Shown: in pieces, positions 37,464-47,454 of the stretch
How the letters are laid out: every line of letters starts with the position of its first letter
Position numbering within the stretch: position 1 is the stretch's first letter
Origin: Stentor roeselii
Taxonomy: Eukaryota > Ciliophora > Heterotrichea > Heterotrichida > Stentoridae
Assembly (NCBI GenBank): GCA_006503475.1
Contig: RSEH01000102.1
Location: 62,001-126,000, forward strand
Direction of reading: 5' to 3'
Length of the DNA: 64,000 nt
Translations under genes and position numbers: made by a program
The notes under the pieces: model-generated
What the model saw: only the letters and a program-made list of their open reading frames with translations
Databases searched by the model: none
What the model was told of the DNA's origin: nothing

Positions 37464-38642
37464 ATGTTGTTGCTGCTGCTCTTACCAGTCACTCTCTCTC
37501 TTAGCATTGAACTATTCAGGACAGTCGACTCCAGATATCGAACCCGACAAATAATCGGGGGACAATCATTCGACCTAGTGTTATCCTTCGACACAAATCT
37601 TCTAATGGTGCTTGACTCGTCATCCGACACCTGTTTCAATCTAGACTCATGCTACAACAAAGATTCCTCAAAATCCTCAAAGCCAATAACTCAGAACTCT
37701 GAGAATTGTTGGTCCACAGTTCAAATCTCATCGACAAGCGAGTGCGCATATAAATACAAGTCAGATTGGAACTACACAAATGAAGGAGCCTTGAGTTCCG
37801 ACACTATTCTGGTGGGCTCAACAACGATAAAAGACCTTGTCTTTGGAAGAATCTTGAAAGAGTCCGAGTCTCTTAAAGCCGGAGGGATTTTGGGGCTTGG
37901 CCCTTCGAATCTTGACGAGTTGTATGGAACGAGTTTGATTGAAACTTTGATTAATGTATGTCTTAGGTAGGATGAAGGCACCCATTCAGTGCTTGGGATT
38001 TGTGTCGATGGAAATAAAGGATTTTTGCATGTGGGCGGATTTGATAGCAGGTATAACTTGAATAACTTTGCGGTTTATCCACAGGTCTTTAATGATAGGT
38101 ACTCCGTCAGCTTATCCAGCGTGAAAATCGGAGGCAAGTCAATAGCAGTAGATCTAGACGCCCGTTTAAACCCAGGAAGCGATTTCTTATTATTTCCTTA
38201 CAAAATCATAAAACAAATGATATCCGAGTTATCATCATTCTACCAAACCTCCTGCCAACAAGCTCTATGCGAAGAAGACGGTCATGTTTTTTTCGGTCAC
38301 AGTCTGATCCGTCCACCAAGCGAGTACCCAGAAATCATTCTAAACATTCAAGGCTTCGAGATAAGACTTCGAGGGTTCCTTAAAAAATGCGGCACCGAGC
38401 ATTACTGCAGCGTGATCCGAAGTTCCTCCGATCACGTAGTGATCGGCTCCGCTGTTCTTGAAGAGCTTTACCTGGTGATCGACATGGAAAACAGTAAACT
38501 CGCTCTAGCAAAACGAAAAGAATGTCGAGAAAGTGACGACCTTATCGTGATATACGAATGGGAACAGCACTTTTTCGCTGTGATCTTCAAACTCTTCATG
38601 GTTTTCTCTTCTTTAATCATGATCGTCGTGATCGGCTGGTAA
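37464..38642 (+). CDS. Pepsin-like aspartyl protease, membrane-anchored, probably inactive (2 exons)
   Basis: Spliced product of 387 residues: exons 37464-37955 and 37971-38642. Signal peptide MLLLLLLPVTLSLS, pepsin-fold body (GILGLGPSN, LGICVDGNKGFLHVGGFDSRY, IGSAVLEELYLVIDMENSKLALAK), C-terminal helix 365-387 (AVIFKLFMVFSSLIMIVVI). Cysteines suggest disulphides. The first catalytic triplet, DTG in the family, reads D43-T-N45. The second reads N231-P-G233, so the Asp is replaced by Asn. Hence it is probably a non-catalytic pepsin-fold protein. Domain organisation resembles GPI- or TM-anchored plant and apicomplexan aspartyl proteases. Confidence 0.82.
37956..37970 (+). other. 15-nt intron of the aspartyl protease gene
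   Basis: GTATGTCTTAGGTAG, phase 0. Splicing joins SLIETLIN to DEGTHSVLGICVDG. The only intron of eleven starting GTAT. A at position 10. Confidence 0.9.
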
Positions 38643-38729
38643 TTTTCACTCAGGCGCTGCGGAAAAAGTTATGAACTTGAATTTGAAATTATTTCAGGAG
38701 ATGATGACTAAAGTTAATTATTGTAATCT

Positions 38730-39398
38730 TCAGTCTTTCACCTTTCCTCGCTTTACTGGAAGGTTTTCACTTGTGAACTCATCGATGATGTTTTGAAGTA
38801 AAGAAAAAGTCTCACGACTTACGAGGTCCAATTTGATTTTAACTTTTTCGTTATCACATTTTTCAGCGGCTTCAGGGCAATTTTGACTGACGATTTCGAC
38901 GATTTTTTCCAGAGCAGGTTGACCGAGTTTTCTGACACTTTCAGTTAATTTCCACTTTTCTTCAAAAGTTACGTTTTTGAGGTCTTCCAAGATATGTTCT
39001 TCACTTTTCGTTATTTTTGAAGGGTGTGGAAGAGGGACTCGGAATTTTGAACAGTATCTTTTTGTTTGCTTTTCTAGGAAAAGTGCTTGTTGGTGGATTT
39101 CCTGAGTCGCGATTACAGTTGATTGCTCGTTGTAACGTTTGCAGTTGTCCCAGACTAGCTGGACTTCGGAGATGAACTCGTGAAGGGTGCGGTAGTGACG
39201 AGTTTTTAATCGTTTCTTGATTGTTCCGATGTCCATTGGGTTTTTTATGATTATTGGGTACATCGGGATGTTTAGTCTTTTGTAGTCCACTGGAATTAAA
39301 AAGTCTTGGCATTCTTCGTGAAGTTCTAGGGTTGAAAGCAATTGCTGTGCTTTGTGCTCGTCTTCTTTAGATAGACTGACTGGTGTTTACCCTTCCAT
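38730..39398 (-). CDS. Bromodomain-NET protein, BET-like (2 exons)
   Basis: Spliced product of 217 residues: an 8-nt first exon (39398-39391), a 15-nt intron and exon 2 (39375-38730). Bromodomain about 14-110: DFLIPVDYKRLNIPMYPIIIKNPMDIGTI, with the acetyl-lysine pocket residues Y42 and N85 (NCKRYN). The NET (extra-terminal) domain is at about 140-205: FEEKWKLTESVRKLGQPALEKIVEIVSQ. One bromodomain plus NET is the BET-type layout shortened to a single reader, as in several protists. It reads acetylated histones and recruits chromatin factors. The first exon is inferred: MEG plus splice gives an unbroken N-terminus. Confidence 0.87.
39376..39390 (-). other. 15-nt intron of the bromodomain gene
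   Basis: On the minus strand GTAAACACCAGTCAG, phase 2, with an in-frame TAA if retained. It follows an exon of only 8 nt. A at position 10. Confidence 0.82.
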
Positions 39399-39592
39399 TA
39401 TGGAATAATACCAGATCATGGAATCTGCAGTTTAAACAGTTTTTAGTCTTTCAGAATTTTGACTTTTAAATTTGAAGATCTCATCAACATAAAAAAAAAA
39501 CCCGATTAAAATAACCCCATTCAAAAAAGACTTCAAAACATCAAAAGTCAGTCATTCAATTATACTAAATAGTTGTGGTCGATTTATTAAAT

Positions 39593-40234
39593 ATGGGACT
39601 GACTGGCTCCAAAAGATCTAAAATTTCTTCGAATGAAATTTCAGGAAACTACGAATTCGAAGTTTACGTCCCTCAATACGAAGACAACGCAAGATACACT
39701 TCAAACCTTTCACTAAACACCTGGAGTTGTCTTCAGTTCAGCCACAGGCACTCGACGATAACAGTGACTCAAGAAGGAGTCATTCTAGAAAGCATTCAGC
39801 TTGACCAGAACTTCGAAATAATCAACGAACAACCGGACGAGTTGATTTTTACTATCAAGTTCTCATCAGATAATCAAGGCTTCAGCAGGTGGAAAGTCAG
39901 ATGCAAAAACATTCAAGAATTCCGCTCTTGGACTAAGTTCTTGAAAAAGTCTCTTAGGAAGAACTGGGCCGATAGTAAGAAATGCCAGGTAAGCCACATT
40001 TAGAGATGCTTCAAGAACTTCAAGTTGTTTTTAAGAAAACATCATTGTCGTAAATGCGGAGAATGTATCTGTGATGAGTGCTCACCTTTTAGAAGTACTT
40101 TACCTGAACTTGCTTATAAGGAAATGGTCAGGATTTGTTTGAAGTGTGGGACGGAGATTGAACAGAATAGAAAAGGGAAGTCTTTATCGAATACTCCTAA
40201 TTTTAGGGACCAGCGGAAAAGTAATTTACAATAG
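39593..40234 (+). CDS. PH-FYVE protein with N-myristoylation motif (2 exons)
   Basis: Spliced product of 213 residues: exons 39593-39988 and 40004-40234. Start chosen at 39593 because it gives MGLTGSKRS, a textbook myristoylation signal; upstream in-frame sequence has no ATG. A PH-like domain at about 15-115 has a WKVRCKNIQEFRSWTKFLKK helix. The FYVE zinc finger at 124-180 starts NWADSKKC and has R143-K-H-H-C-R, CxxCG and a final CLKCG. FYVE domains bind PI3P on early endosomes; myristate would add affinity. The tail (RKGKSLSNTPNFRDQ) is short. The FYVE finger is rebuilt only when the 15-nt intron is removed. Confidence 0.88.
39989..40003 (+). other. 15-nt intron of the PH-FYVE gene
   Basis: GTAAGCCACATTTAG, phase 0. 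Splicing joins ADSKKCQ to RCFKNFK, linking the first CxxC of the FYVE finger. A at position 10. Confidence 0.92.
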
Positions 40235-40815
40235 TAAATTTAATTATGTGAAATTTAGAATTTTTAGACGATTTTTTTTTATGGTTTTGATTTAGTTTTT
40301 TTGATGGGATTTTAGGGGAATTTTTTAGTTGTTTTTGAGTGCGGGAAGTTGATACAATTAAATTTTAAGATTTTTGAATTTTTTTTTCTTGGAGGTTTTC
40401 ATATATTTTTGTAAGTTTTTTACAGTCGTGTTCAGTGATTTACTTATTTAGATTGATATTCAATTACTGACATTTGAACCATATAAACAATTACAATTAT
40501 AGCTGCTAAGGAATCAAAATTAAAATTAAGTTATTTAATTATAGTGAATTTCTGACATCAAACCCAATCATTTTGTTGATGAAATGCATTAAATGATGAC
40601 TGTTTCATAATACCGGATTTTGAAATTCTAAATTATAGCCTTTTTTCGCGATTTTATAGTAATTTCTCCCAAAGTTTATAATTTTTTTTTGAATTTTATA
40701 ACCAGAAAGTAGAAAAAATATTTTAAATATACAAAATCGCATAGTCAGTATGTGCTTCGATTGAGATACAAACAGCTCTATTTGAATACTCAGATATCCA
40801 TATATCTTCATAAAA
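40235..40815. other. Intergenic region, 581 bp
   Basis: First ~200 bases G/T-rich (3' flank of the FYVE gene), the rest AT-rich. No ORF, RNA gene or repeat recognised. Confidence 0.6.
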
Positions 40816-43800
40816 ATGCTTGGAAATGTCGTCAAACTTAGAAAATCCTTTGATCCAGATGAAGACTTTACCAGAACAATAGACTACAAACTAATCTTAT
40901 CCCAAGAACCCAATCTCAAAGAAGCCGATCCAATGGAAGAAGTTCTAGATTTTTTAAAATCTCAATCAATAAAAAGCATCCCAACTCCTCTTCAAGCGAC
41001 CTGCATGCAAGTAACAAAATCTGAAACAAAAGCAGTTTTTACTTCAAGATCAATAAATAAAGGCCAATACTCAAATGAAAAGAACAAACAAGCAAGAGTG
41101 GCAGTTATGGACTTAATAACAGATGAAGTAATTATAGACCAAAGTGTAAGTTCAAAAGACTTATGGACCGTCGCCCTTTCTAATGACGACAAATTTATCT
41201 ACGCAGGAGGTGCAGAAAGCATTATATTCAAATTCGACATCAGCGATTTAACAAGACTTGAAACATTTGAAGGACACTCAGATGAAATCAATCGAATTTG
41301 CATAAATTCTGAAAACAATTTGATGTTCACAGCCAGTGATGATTACACTCTTCGCATGTGGGACTTGATCGAAAAGTCTGAAAGCCAGGTTCTGATAAGA
41401 TCTGACAACAAACTCTACGCCCTTGATCTCAGTAAAAACGACTCTTATCTGGCAACAGGAGGAGTCGAATGCATTCTTTACATTTATGAACTCTCATTGA
41501 AAGGTGAAGGGAGCATCATAGGAAAAATCAAGAACAATTCTTGGATATGGTCTTGCAAAATCTCTAAAAATAACTCATTCGTCGCGCAAGGTGACGCAGA
41601 TGGAAACTTAAAGATTTTCAAGTTCATGACCTGGGAAATGACTCACAATTTTCACATGACTCAAAGAATCAGCGATATTGGAATTTCAAGTAACGAGGAA
41701 ATTGTAATAACAGGGTCGATGAATAGCAAAGTCAGCATCTGGTACCTGAAAAATAATAAAGAACAGTCGTTTACTGGACATAAAGAATGGGTTAAAAGAT
41801 GTATTTTTATTCAAAATGATTCTAAGGTGATCAGCTGTGGAGATGATAAACATTTAAGGACTTGGAAAGTTCCTCAATTGGAGTTCGAGTCAGAATTTTC
41901 TTCTTTTGAAGGCTTTGAAGTTAAAGAAATCTGGAATTCTCATGCGGATGATTTGGTTCGGGCTGTTATTAGAAGTGTTTCAGGACTTTCTTGCATTTCT
42001 TGGGATGAAAATGGAAATGTCAAGCAAGAATTCGAGTTTTCTAAGCAAAAAAATGCGATTTTTTCGGTTTCTAAAATTCATGACTTGATTATATCTGCTA
42101 ATATCGCTGAAGGTGACTTGGGGAATGATGAGTTGATGGAAGAAGAGAAAGATTTAGATGTTCAGGTTATTAGTTTGGACTTTTTCGATATAAAAAGTGG
42201 AGATTTATTCAAATGTTGTAAATTTAGAAGAAATATTGATTTGATTTATGCCTCGGTTTCTCTAAAGTTCTTTATAATAGGAGAACCTTATCGACTTTCA
42301 GTCATTGATTTTGAATCTTTTAGAATACTTCAAACTATTTATCTGATCAGTGAAAAAGCCTTGGCTGTTGTCGCACACAAAAGAGATGAGTTGCTTTTTA
42401 TTGCTGAAACCAAGCAGATAAGTGCTTATTACTTCGACTTAAAGTCCAGAAACTTCATCCAACATGAAAGAAACTTTAAAAAACAAGAAGGTTTTTTAAG
42501 TTCTGCCAATTTATTTTTATCTGATAATTCACAGTTTCTCTATTGTTTGACTAGTGATTTTTTTGAGGTGATTCATTGCAAATCATTCAGCACAGTCGTG
42601 AAAATAAATGAACGGTTTCTTGGATGTTTTTCTAATATAAACGATACAATTTTTCTATACACAGAGAACTTGATCATGATTCACTCCTCTGAGACATTTC
42701 AACATCTTTCAACTATTCGTAAGGACTACTCAATTTTAGGAATAGTCCTTTCTAAAGATCTCAAGCACTTGCTGATCAGTACCAACAACCGAATAATAAA
42801 ATCAGAAAATCCTTTGAACCCTTTGAGGACATCTTTAATAGGCGATTATTCAAATTTACATAAGTTTCAATCATGCATCGGGTCTTTATTTGATAAAAGT
42901 TTTGATTCTTCTGGTCTTGATTTTACATGGTTGATAGAACCTGCTCATGTGAACTTGTTTCATGTTTTTGCTTATTTTAACATGGCAGAGGTGATTAACG
43001 AGTCTCTTTCAGTGAATCTTGAAAAATCTCCTATTATCTGTTCTCGTGAAGGTCTTTCACCATTGACAATCGCTTTAAAAATGAGATATACTGATAGTGT
43101 TCGATCAATCATCAAGTCACTTATTAAAAATTTAAAAGAAAGTACTCCTGAAAATTTTTTACCTCAATTTTTATTCAAAATTATTGAAAATGACTTGGCT
43201 TTGCTGAACTTAAGTGGAAATTTCTCTTTACACAAGTTGTATAAATATGTGTTTAGACTTGATACTTCTTATTATCTTCCCAATTACTGCCCGTCAAAAG
43301 TAAAACTACCTTTAACAGTAAACAGTCAAGATTTTTTCCCTTCCCAAGAAGAGTTCGGAATCGCTGAAAGTGAAGAAAACACGAAAACCAAAGCAATTAT
43401 TTTCAAAAAGTCTTTACTTCGGATGAATTTTGAAATGGGATCAAGTAAAAGTCTAGAATTTATAGACTCTTTAACAAAATGCGAAAATTTTCAGGTTTTT
43501 CAAACAGAGCTGATTTTAATTCTGTTGAAAGGAAAATGGAAAAAAGTGAAAATCATTATTTTTGGTCAAGCACTTGTTTATCTGACTTACTTGATTTTAC
43601 TTTCTTTGTATTCAAGTCACGACTCTTCAAGATCGAAAGTATTTTTGATAGGTCCATTTGTAGTGAGTTTAATTCTTTATGCCTATGAAATGATTTTTAT
43701 CATAATTGACTTCTTCGGATACTTCAAAGATTTTTGGAACATTGTCGATACTTTCCGTTCCTGGACAATGATAGTTTATTCAATTCTTGTCTGGTCAGGG

Positions 43801-44499
43801 TACTTCAGCATCTCTTCAAATAAAAGCAGCAACGAAAGACTCATGCTTGCTGTTCTGATATTTATCAGCTGGATGCGAGGATTGACTTATTTCAGAGTTT
43901 TTGATAAGACAAGGTACTTAGTCAAGCTACTATTTCAAGTCTTTATCGATATTATTCCTTTTTTACTCGTCATTTTATATTCAATTGTGACATTTGCTTT
44001 GGTTTTCAGAGCTTTTGTTGATAGTCGTGAAAATGGATTTTTTCAGCATCTCACTGATTCTTACATGATCATCATCGGCAATTGGGACAACCCAAGTGAA
44101 ATTGAGTTTTATTCTTTGATTTTATTTTTTGCTACTTTGTTGAACCCGATCATTACTTTAAACTTGCTCATTTCGATATTGAGTGATACTTTCAGTAAAG
44201 TTAATGATAATCAGATTGTGGCGGATTCACAAGAGATGGCGAATATGATTTTAGAAGTAGAAACTATTATGTTTTGGAAGAGAAAATCGAATGTGAAAAG
44301 TTTTTTACATGTTATGGATAATGATATTGATGCTGGGGAAGATGCAACACAACTCAATCTTATTGTGAAGAGTATGAAGTCTAAAGTAGATAACATTAAC
44401 AGTGAATTCTTGTTTCATGAAAAGATGGTGCAGAAGCTCAAGAAGAAAATTTATGAGTGTTCTTCTGAAGTGAAAGAAAAACTAAATGATTTGATATAA
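40816..44499 (+). CDS. WD40-repeat/TRP-like ion channel fusion
   Basis: 1227 residues. The N-terminal ~700 hold WD40 propeller repeats with clear units near 105-370 (GHSDEINRICINSENNLMFTASDDYTLRMWD, LGYLKNNKE-type blades with W-D or W-K ends, KEWVKRCIFIQNDSKVISCGDDKHLRTWK), then a second, more degenerate set. Helices follow from about 914: S1-S4-like segments, then a pore region with a short filter G-N-W-D-N-P near 1088. The S6 helix LNLLISILSDTFSKV closely resembles TRP channels (NLLIA-xM-xDT). A C-terminal helical tail looks coiled. Ca2+ or nonselective cation permeation is inferred. WD40 replaces the ankyrin domain of usual TRP channels. No intron. Confidence 0.9.
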   Translation: MLGNVVKLRKSFDPDEDFTRTIDYKLILSQEPNLKEADPMEEVLDFLKSQSIKSIPTPLQATCMQVTKSETKAVFTSRSINKGQYSNEKNKQARVAVMDLITDEVIIDQSVSSKDLWTVALSNDDKFIYAGGAESIIFKFDISDLTRLETFEGHSDEINRICINSENNLMFTASDDYTLRMWDLIEKSESQVLIRSDNKLYALDLSKNDSYLATGGVECILYIYELSLKGEGSIIGKIKNNSWIWSCKISKNNSFVAQGDADGNLKIFKFMTWEMTHNFHMTQRISDIGISSNEEIVITGSMNSKVSIWYLKNNKEQSFTGHKEWVKRCIFIQNDSKVISCGDDKHLRTWKVPQLEFESEFSSFEGFEVKEIWNSHADDLVRAVIRSVSGLSCISWDENGNVKQEFEFSKQKNAIFSVSKIHDLIISANIAEGDLGNDELMEEEKDLDVQVISLDFFDIKSGDLFKCCKFRRNIDLIYASVSLKFFIIGEPYRLSVIDFESFRILQTIYLISEKALAVVAHKRDELLFIAETKQISAYYFDLKSRNFIQHERNFKKQEGFLSSANLFLSDNSQFLYCLTSDFFEVIHCKSFSTVVKINERFLGCFSNINDTIFLYTENLIMIHSSETFQHLSTIRKDYSILGIVLSKDLKHLLISTNNRIIKSENPLNPLRTSLIGDYSNLHKFQSCIGSLFDKSFDSSGLDFTWLIEPAHVNLFHVFAYFNMAEVINESLSVNLEKSPIICSREGLSPLTIALKMRYTDSVRSIIKSLIKNLKESTPENFLPQFLFKIIENDLALLNLSGNFSLHKLYKYVFRLDTSYYLPNYCPSKVKLPLTVNSQDFFPSQEEFGIAESEENTKTKAIIFKKSLLRMNFEMGSSKSLEFIDSLTKCENFQVFQTELILILLKGKWKKVKIIIFGQALVYLTYLILLSLYSSHDSSRSKVFLIGPFVVSLILYAYEMIFIIIDFFGYFKDFWNIVDTFRSWTMIVYSILVWSGYFSISSNKSSNERLMLAVLIFISWMRGLTYFRVFDKTRYLVKLLFQVFIDIIPFLLVILYSIVTFALVFRAFVDSRENGFFQHLTDSYMIIIGNWDNPSEIEFYSLILFFATLLNPIITLNLLISILSDTFSKVNDNQIVADSQEMANMILEVETIMFWKRKSNVKSFLHVMDNDIDAGEDATQLNLIVKSMKSKVDNINSEFLFHEKMVQKLKKKIYECSSEVKEKLNDLI

Positions 44500-45470
44500 G
44501 TAATCCAAATATCAAAATTTAATTTAATTGAAAATTGACTTACCTTAGTTAATTTTGATAATCTAGTCTTTAAAATATTGTGACATTGAGACGAGGGCAG
44601 AGATAACGAAGCATAACAGAAGTAAAAAAAAGTGAAACTTATAATTTTTCATACAAACTTCCAGTCATTAGAACTTTTAAAGTAATTTACTTTCCAAGAA
44701 AAAATATTATTTCGGTTTATTTTGTTAATTCTTACAATAATTAAAATAATTGAGCGAAAATATTAATAAAGCTACTCTGCTGATCAAAACCTGGAAGGAA
44801 AAAACAATTTTCCTTTAGAATTAATCAGCGCTACTTACTTGATTATCAAAAATTCTTAGTATTCATTTATAACTTCTGATTTTTAGGTGATTAATTCCGA
44901 AATACTTATGTTGTCTTCAAGGTTGATTGACTTATTTAAAAGATTCAAAAAAATTTCAGTGATTTGAAGCTGTTATTTTCGCATAATTTTTTCGGTTTTC
45001 AAGTAATGAAACCTTACTGGTACTGACAAAAGTTAAGAAAATCAAGATGATATAGAAGCTGATTTATATCTGAAAGTGAAAGAATATACTTTGCTGATAA
45101 AACTATTTTTTATATATTTGTCGACATATCTTATAAGTCCAAACGTTTAAGAACTATATTAGTTCACTCCTGGTAGTAAAAGTAAAGATATTTATAATTT
45201 TTCGTTTTAGTTGATTAAGATGATTCAGACGAAAATATCAACAATTTCATACCATAATCAAAAACCTAAGAATGAAGATCAATCACTGACCCAAGCGTTG
45301 AAAAACCATGAAAAATAATCCAAATTCAAAATAAATCCTCTAATCATTCTAAAATTCTCAAAACCATCTCTTCAACATTCACCAACCAACCAACTAAATC
45401 TCTCCTACTAAAATATAAAAACCCTAAACACCTAAACCATTTTCATTAATAATCTTCCTTAAAATTGTAA
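44500..45470. other. Intergenic region, 971 bp, with nested hairpin candidate
   Basis: AT-rich throughout, no ORF of use. The last ~110 bases turn A/C-rich towards the MAP3K start. A nested stem structure at 44779-44829 is listed separately. Nothing else recognised. Confidence 0.55.
44779..44829. ncRNA. Candidate structured RNA: nested stems
   Basis: Outer stem GCTGAT (44779-44784) with ATCAGC (44824-44829). Inner perfect 8-bp stem AAGGAAAA (44795-44802), loop AACAA, TTTTCCTT (44808-44815). No family recognised. The paired arms also flank a repeated GCTACT (44771 and 44831 region). Strand unknown, and it may be chance. Confidence 0.22.
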
Positions 45471-46475
45471 ATGAACAGTAAAGGACAAATCAACACAAAC
45501 AGCGAGAAACCTTTCACATCCTCTTCAGAGACCTCTCTAGACACCCAAGAGTCCGAGTCTCCAAGTCTAATGTTAACCCTGGGCCGAGACCCATTTTTTG
45601 CTTCTCTTTCAGAACCTCCAGCGAAATTTCCAGTAACAGAGCAAAAACTTCCTGAAATCCAAATCGAGAGGCGAATCGGTCAAGGTACTTACGGGACAGT
45701 ATTCCGAGCAATTCAAAGGCAAAACGGGAAATTTATCGCAGTGAAGGTAATTGAAATAGATAAAAAAGAAGCGAGTTTTCAAAGTCGACTTGATTTACTT
45801 GACAAGGAAATTTCGATATTAAAGCGATTTGAACACTCGAATATTGTGAAGTACTTGGGAAGTGAAGTCAACTTGGCTGTTGATAGTCGGAAAGGAGAAG
45901 TCAGGATTCATATGGAGTATATGGCTGGAGGGTCTCTTAGTGGAATTGTTTCTCAATATGGAGCACTTACTGAAACTCTTATTAGGAACTTTGCTAGACA
46001 GATATGCAAAGGTTTGAGGTATTTGCATAGTCATGGAGTTGTTCATAGGGATCTCAAAGGCGCTAATATTCTTGCTGATGGAGATGGAAATTTAAAACTT
46101 GCGGATTTTGGAGCTAGTAAACATATTCAAGGACTTCCTATTATCTCTGAAAATTCTGAACCTTGTAAAAGTATTCATGGGTCGCTTTATTGGATGGCAC
46201 CGGAAATTATGAAAAGGGAAAGATATGGACGAAAGGTTGATATTTGGTCTTTTGGATGTGTTATACTTGAAATGGCTACTGGGACTCACCCATGGCCCAA
46301 CATCAGGACCTACGAAGAGCTATGCGCAAGTATCGCAAACATGTCAAAGCCCTTCATTCCCGAGACCCTAAGTGAAACCTGTCGAGACCTAATAGAAAAA
46401 TGTTTAGAATACGACAAGAAAAAGCGACTAAACTCAACATCAGTCCTTCAGCACCCATTTTTAACTAATAACTAA
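45471..46475 (+). CDS. MAP3K-type (STE11/MEKK-like) protein kinase
   Basis: 334 residues. Kinase domain about 65-330: IGQGTYGTVFRA, K92 in IAVKV, MEYMAGGSLSGIV, H192-R-D194-LKGANI, D212-F-G and GSLYWMAPE. WSFGCVILEMATGTHPW and RLNSTSVLQHPF close the domain. The GSLYWMAPE/GTHPW pattern and short N-terminus (1-60, Ser/Thr-rich) fit the MEKK/NPK branch that phosphorylates MAP2Ks. All catalytic residues are present. Its stop is followed by only four bases before the next ATG. Upstream inputs not readable. Confidence 0.93.
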   Translation: MNSKGQINTNSEKPFTSSSETSLDTQESESPSLMLTLGRDPFFASLSEPPAKFPVTEQKLPEIQIERRIGQGTYGTVFRAIQRQNGKFIAVKVIEIDKKEASFQSRLDLLDKEISILKRFEHSNIVKYLGSEVNLAVDSRKGEVRIHMEYMAGGSLSGIVSQYGALTETLIRNFARQICKGLRYLHSHGVVHRDLKGANILADGDGNLKLADFGASKHIQGLPIISENSEPCKSIHGSLYWMAPEIMKRERYGRKVDIWSFGCVILEMATGTHPWPNIRTYEELCASIANMSKPFIPETLSETCRDLIEKCLEYDKKKRLNSTSVLQHPFLTNN

Positions 46476-46479
46476 TAAA

Positions 46480-47427
46480 ATGAGCGACAGCGAAGAAGAA
46501 ATCACTAAAAACCTGAACCACGCTCTAATCCGAAGACATCTTTCAGACTTCAGCAGAAATGCAGAAGGCACAGGTTTCGCATACTTAAAACTAGAACTCG
46601 AGAACCGAGAAACCGAGAACATCACAGAAGACCTGAGCGCATATCAACAGTTGAAGTTCATTCATTTCACCGGAAACAAAATCAGCAACATATCAGTCCT
46701 TTCAAAGCTTCCAAACATTCTCAGACTTGAACTTGCCAACAACAAAATAACGACTTTAGAGTTCTTTAACAATGAGGAAACCTTTTTGAATCTTCAGTAT
46801 CTTGACTTGAGTAAAAATTTGATTCGGAACTTGACAGCGATAAGACTTCCTAAGTTGATTCACTTGTTACTCAACAACAATGAAATCATCAACACGGACT
46901 CTTTTTTAGGTCATCCGAACTTGAAGATCTTGGAACTCCGGGCAAATAAAATTTCTTACATCACTGGAATCAAAGGAATGCCGAAACTTGAAGAGCTTTA
47001 TTTAAGTGAAAATAATATTTCCAGTTTTGAATCGATGGAAGAAATGCTTTCTTTGAAGAGACTTCATTTGAGGAAAAATAGTTTTAATACTTTTGATGAG
47101 GAAAGACTTCCGGAATTACCTGAGATTATTTATTTGAACTTTAGGGAAAATTTGATTAAGGACTTGAATAAAGTCGCACTTTTAAAGAAGTATGGAAAAT
47201 TGGAAAAAATTGTTGTTTCGAATAATCCTTGTTGGACTTCGCAGGATTTGATTAGGGAAATTCTTATTTTTATGCCAAGGATTGTTACGGTTAATAAAAT
47301 TACTATTGAGGATCCTGATAGGGAAGTGGCTTATGATTTGGCTAGGGAAAGATGGAATGTCGCTGAGGCTGCACGAAAGGAAGCTGAGAGGAAGGCGCAA
47401 GAAGCTGCTGATAAGGGGGATTCTTGA
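46480..47427 (+). CDS. Leucine-rich-repeat protein, SDS22/ANP32-like LRR
   Basis: 315 residues, about seven LRRs of the SDS22-like 22-residue type between 45 and 215: LKFIHFTGNKISNI, ILRLELANNKITTL, LQYLDLSKNLIRNL, LIHLLLNNNEIINT, LKILELRANKISYI, LEELYLSENNISSF, LKRLHLRKNSFNTF. An LRR cap follows (NNPCW, REILIFMPRIVTVNKITI), then an Ala/Lys-rich helical tail (ERKAQEAADKGDS). The family binds protein phosphatase 1 or dynein/axonemal partners; target not readable. It starts four bases after the MAP3K stop. Ends in TGA. Confidence 0.85.
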   Translation: MSDSEEEITKNLNHALIRRHLSDFSRNAEGTGFAYLKLELENRETENITEDLSAYQQLKFIHFTGNKISNISVLSKLPNILRLELANNKITTLEFFNNEETFLNLQYLDLSKNLIRNLTAIRLPKLIHLLLNNNEIINTDSFLGHPNLKILELRANKISYITGIKGMPKLEELYLSENNISSFESMEEMLSLKRLHLRKNSFNTFDEERLPELPEIIYLNFRENLIKDLNKVALLKKYGKLEKIVVSNNPCWTSQDLIREILIFMPRIVTVNKITIEDPDREVAYDLARERWNVAEAARKEAERKAQEAADKGDS

Positions 47428-47454
47428 GATAGGGATTTAATGAGATTAGTCTTT

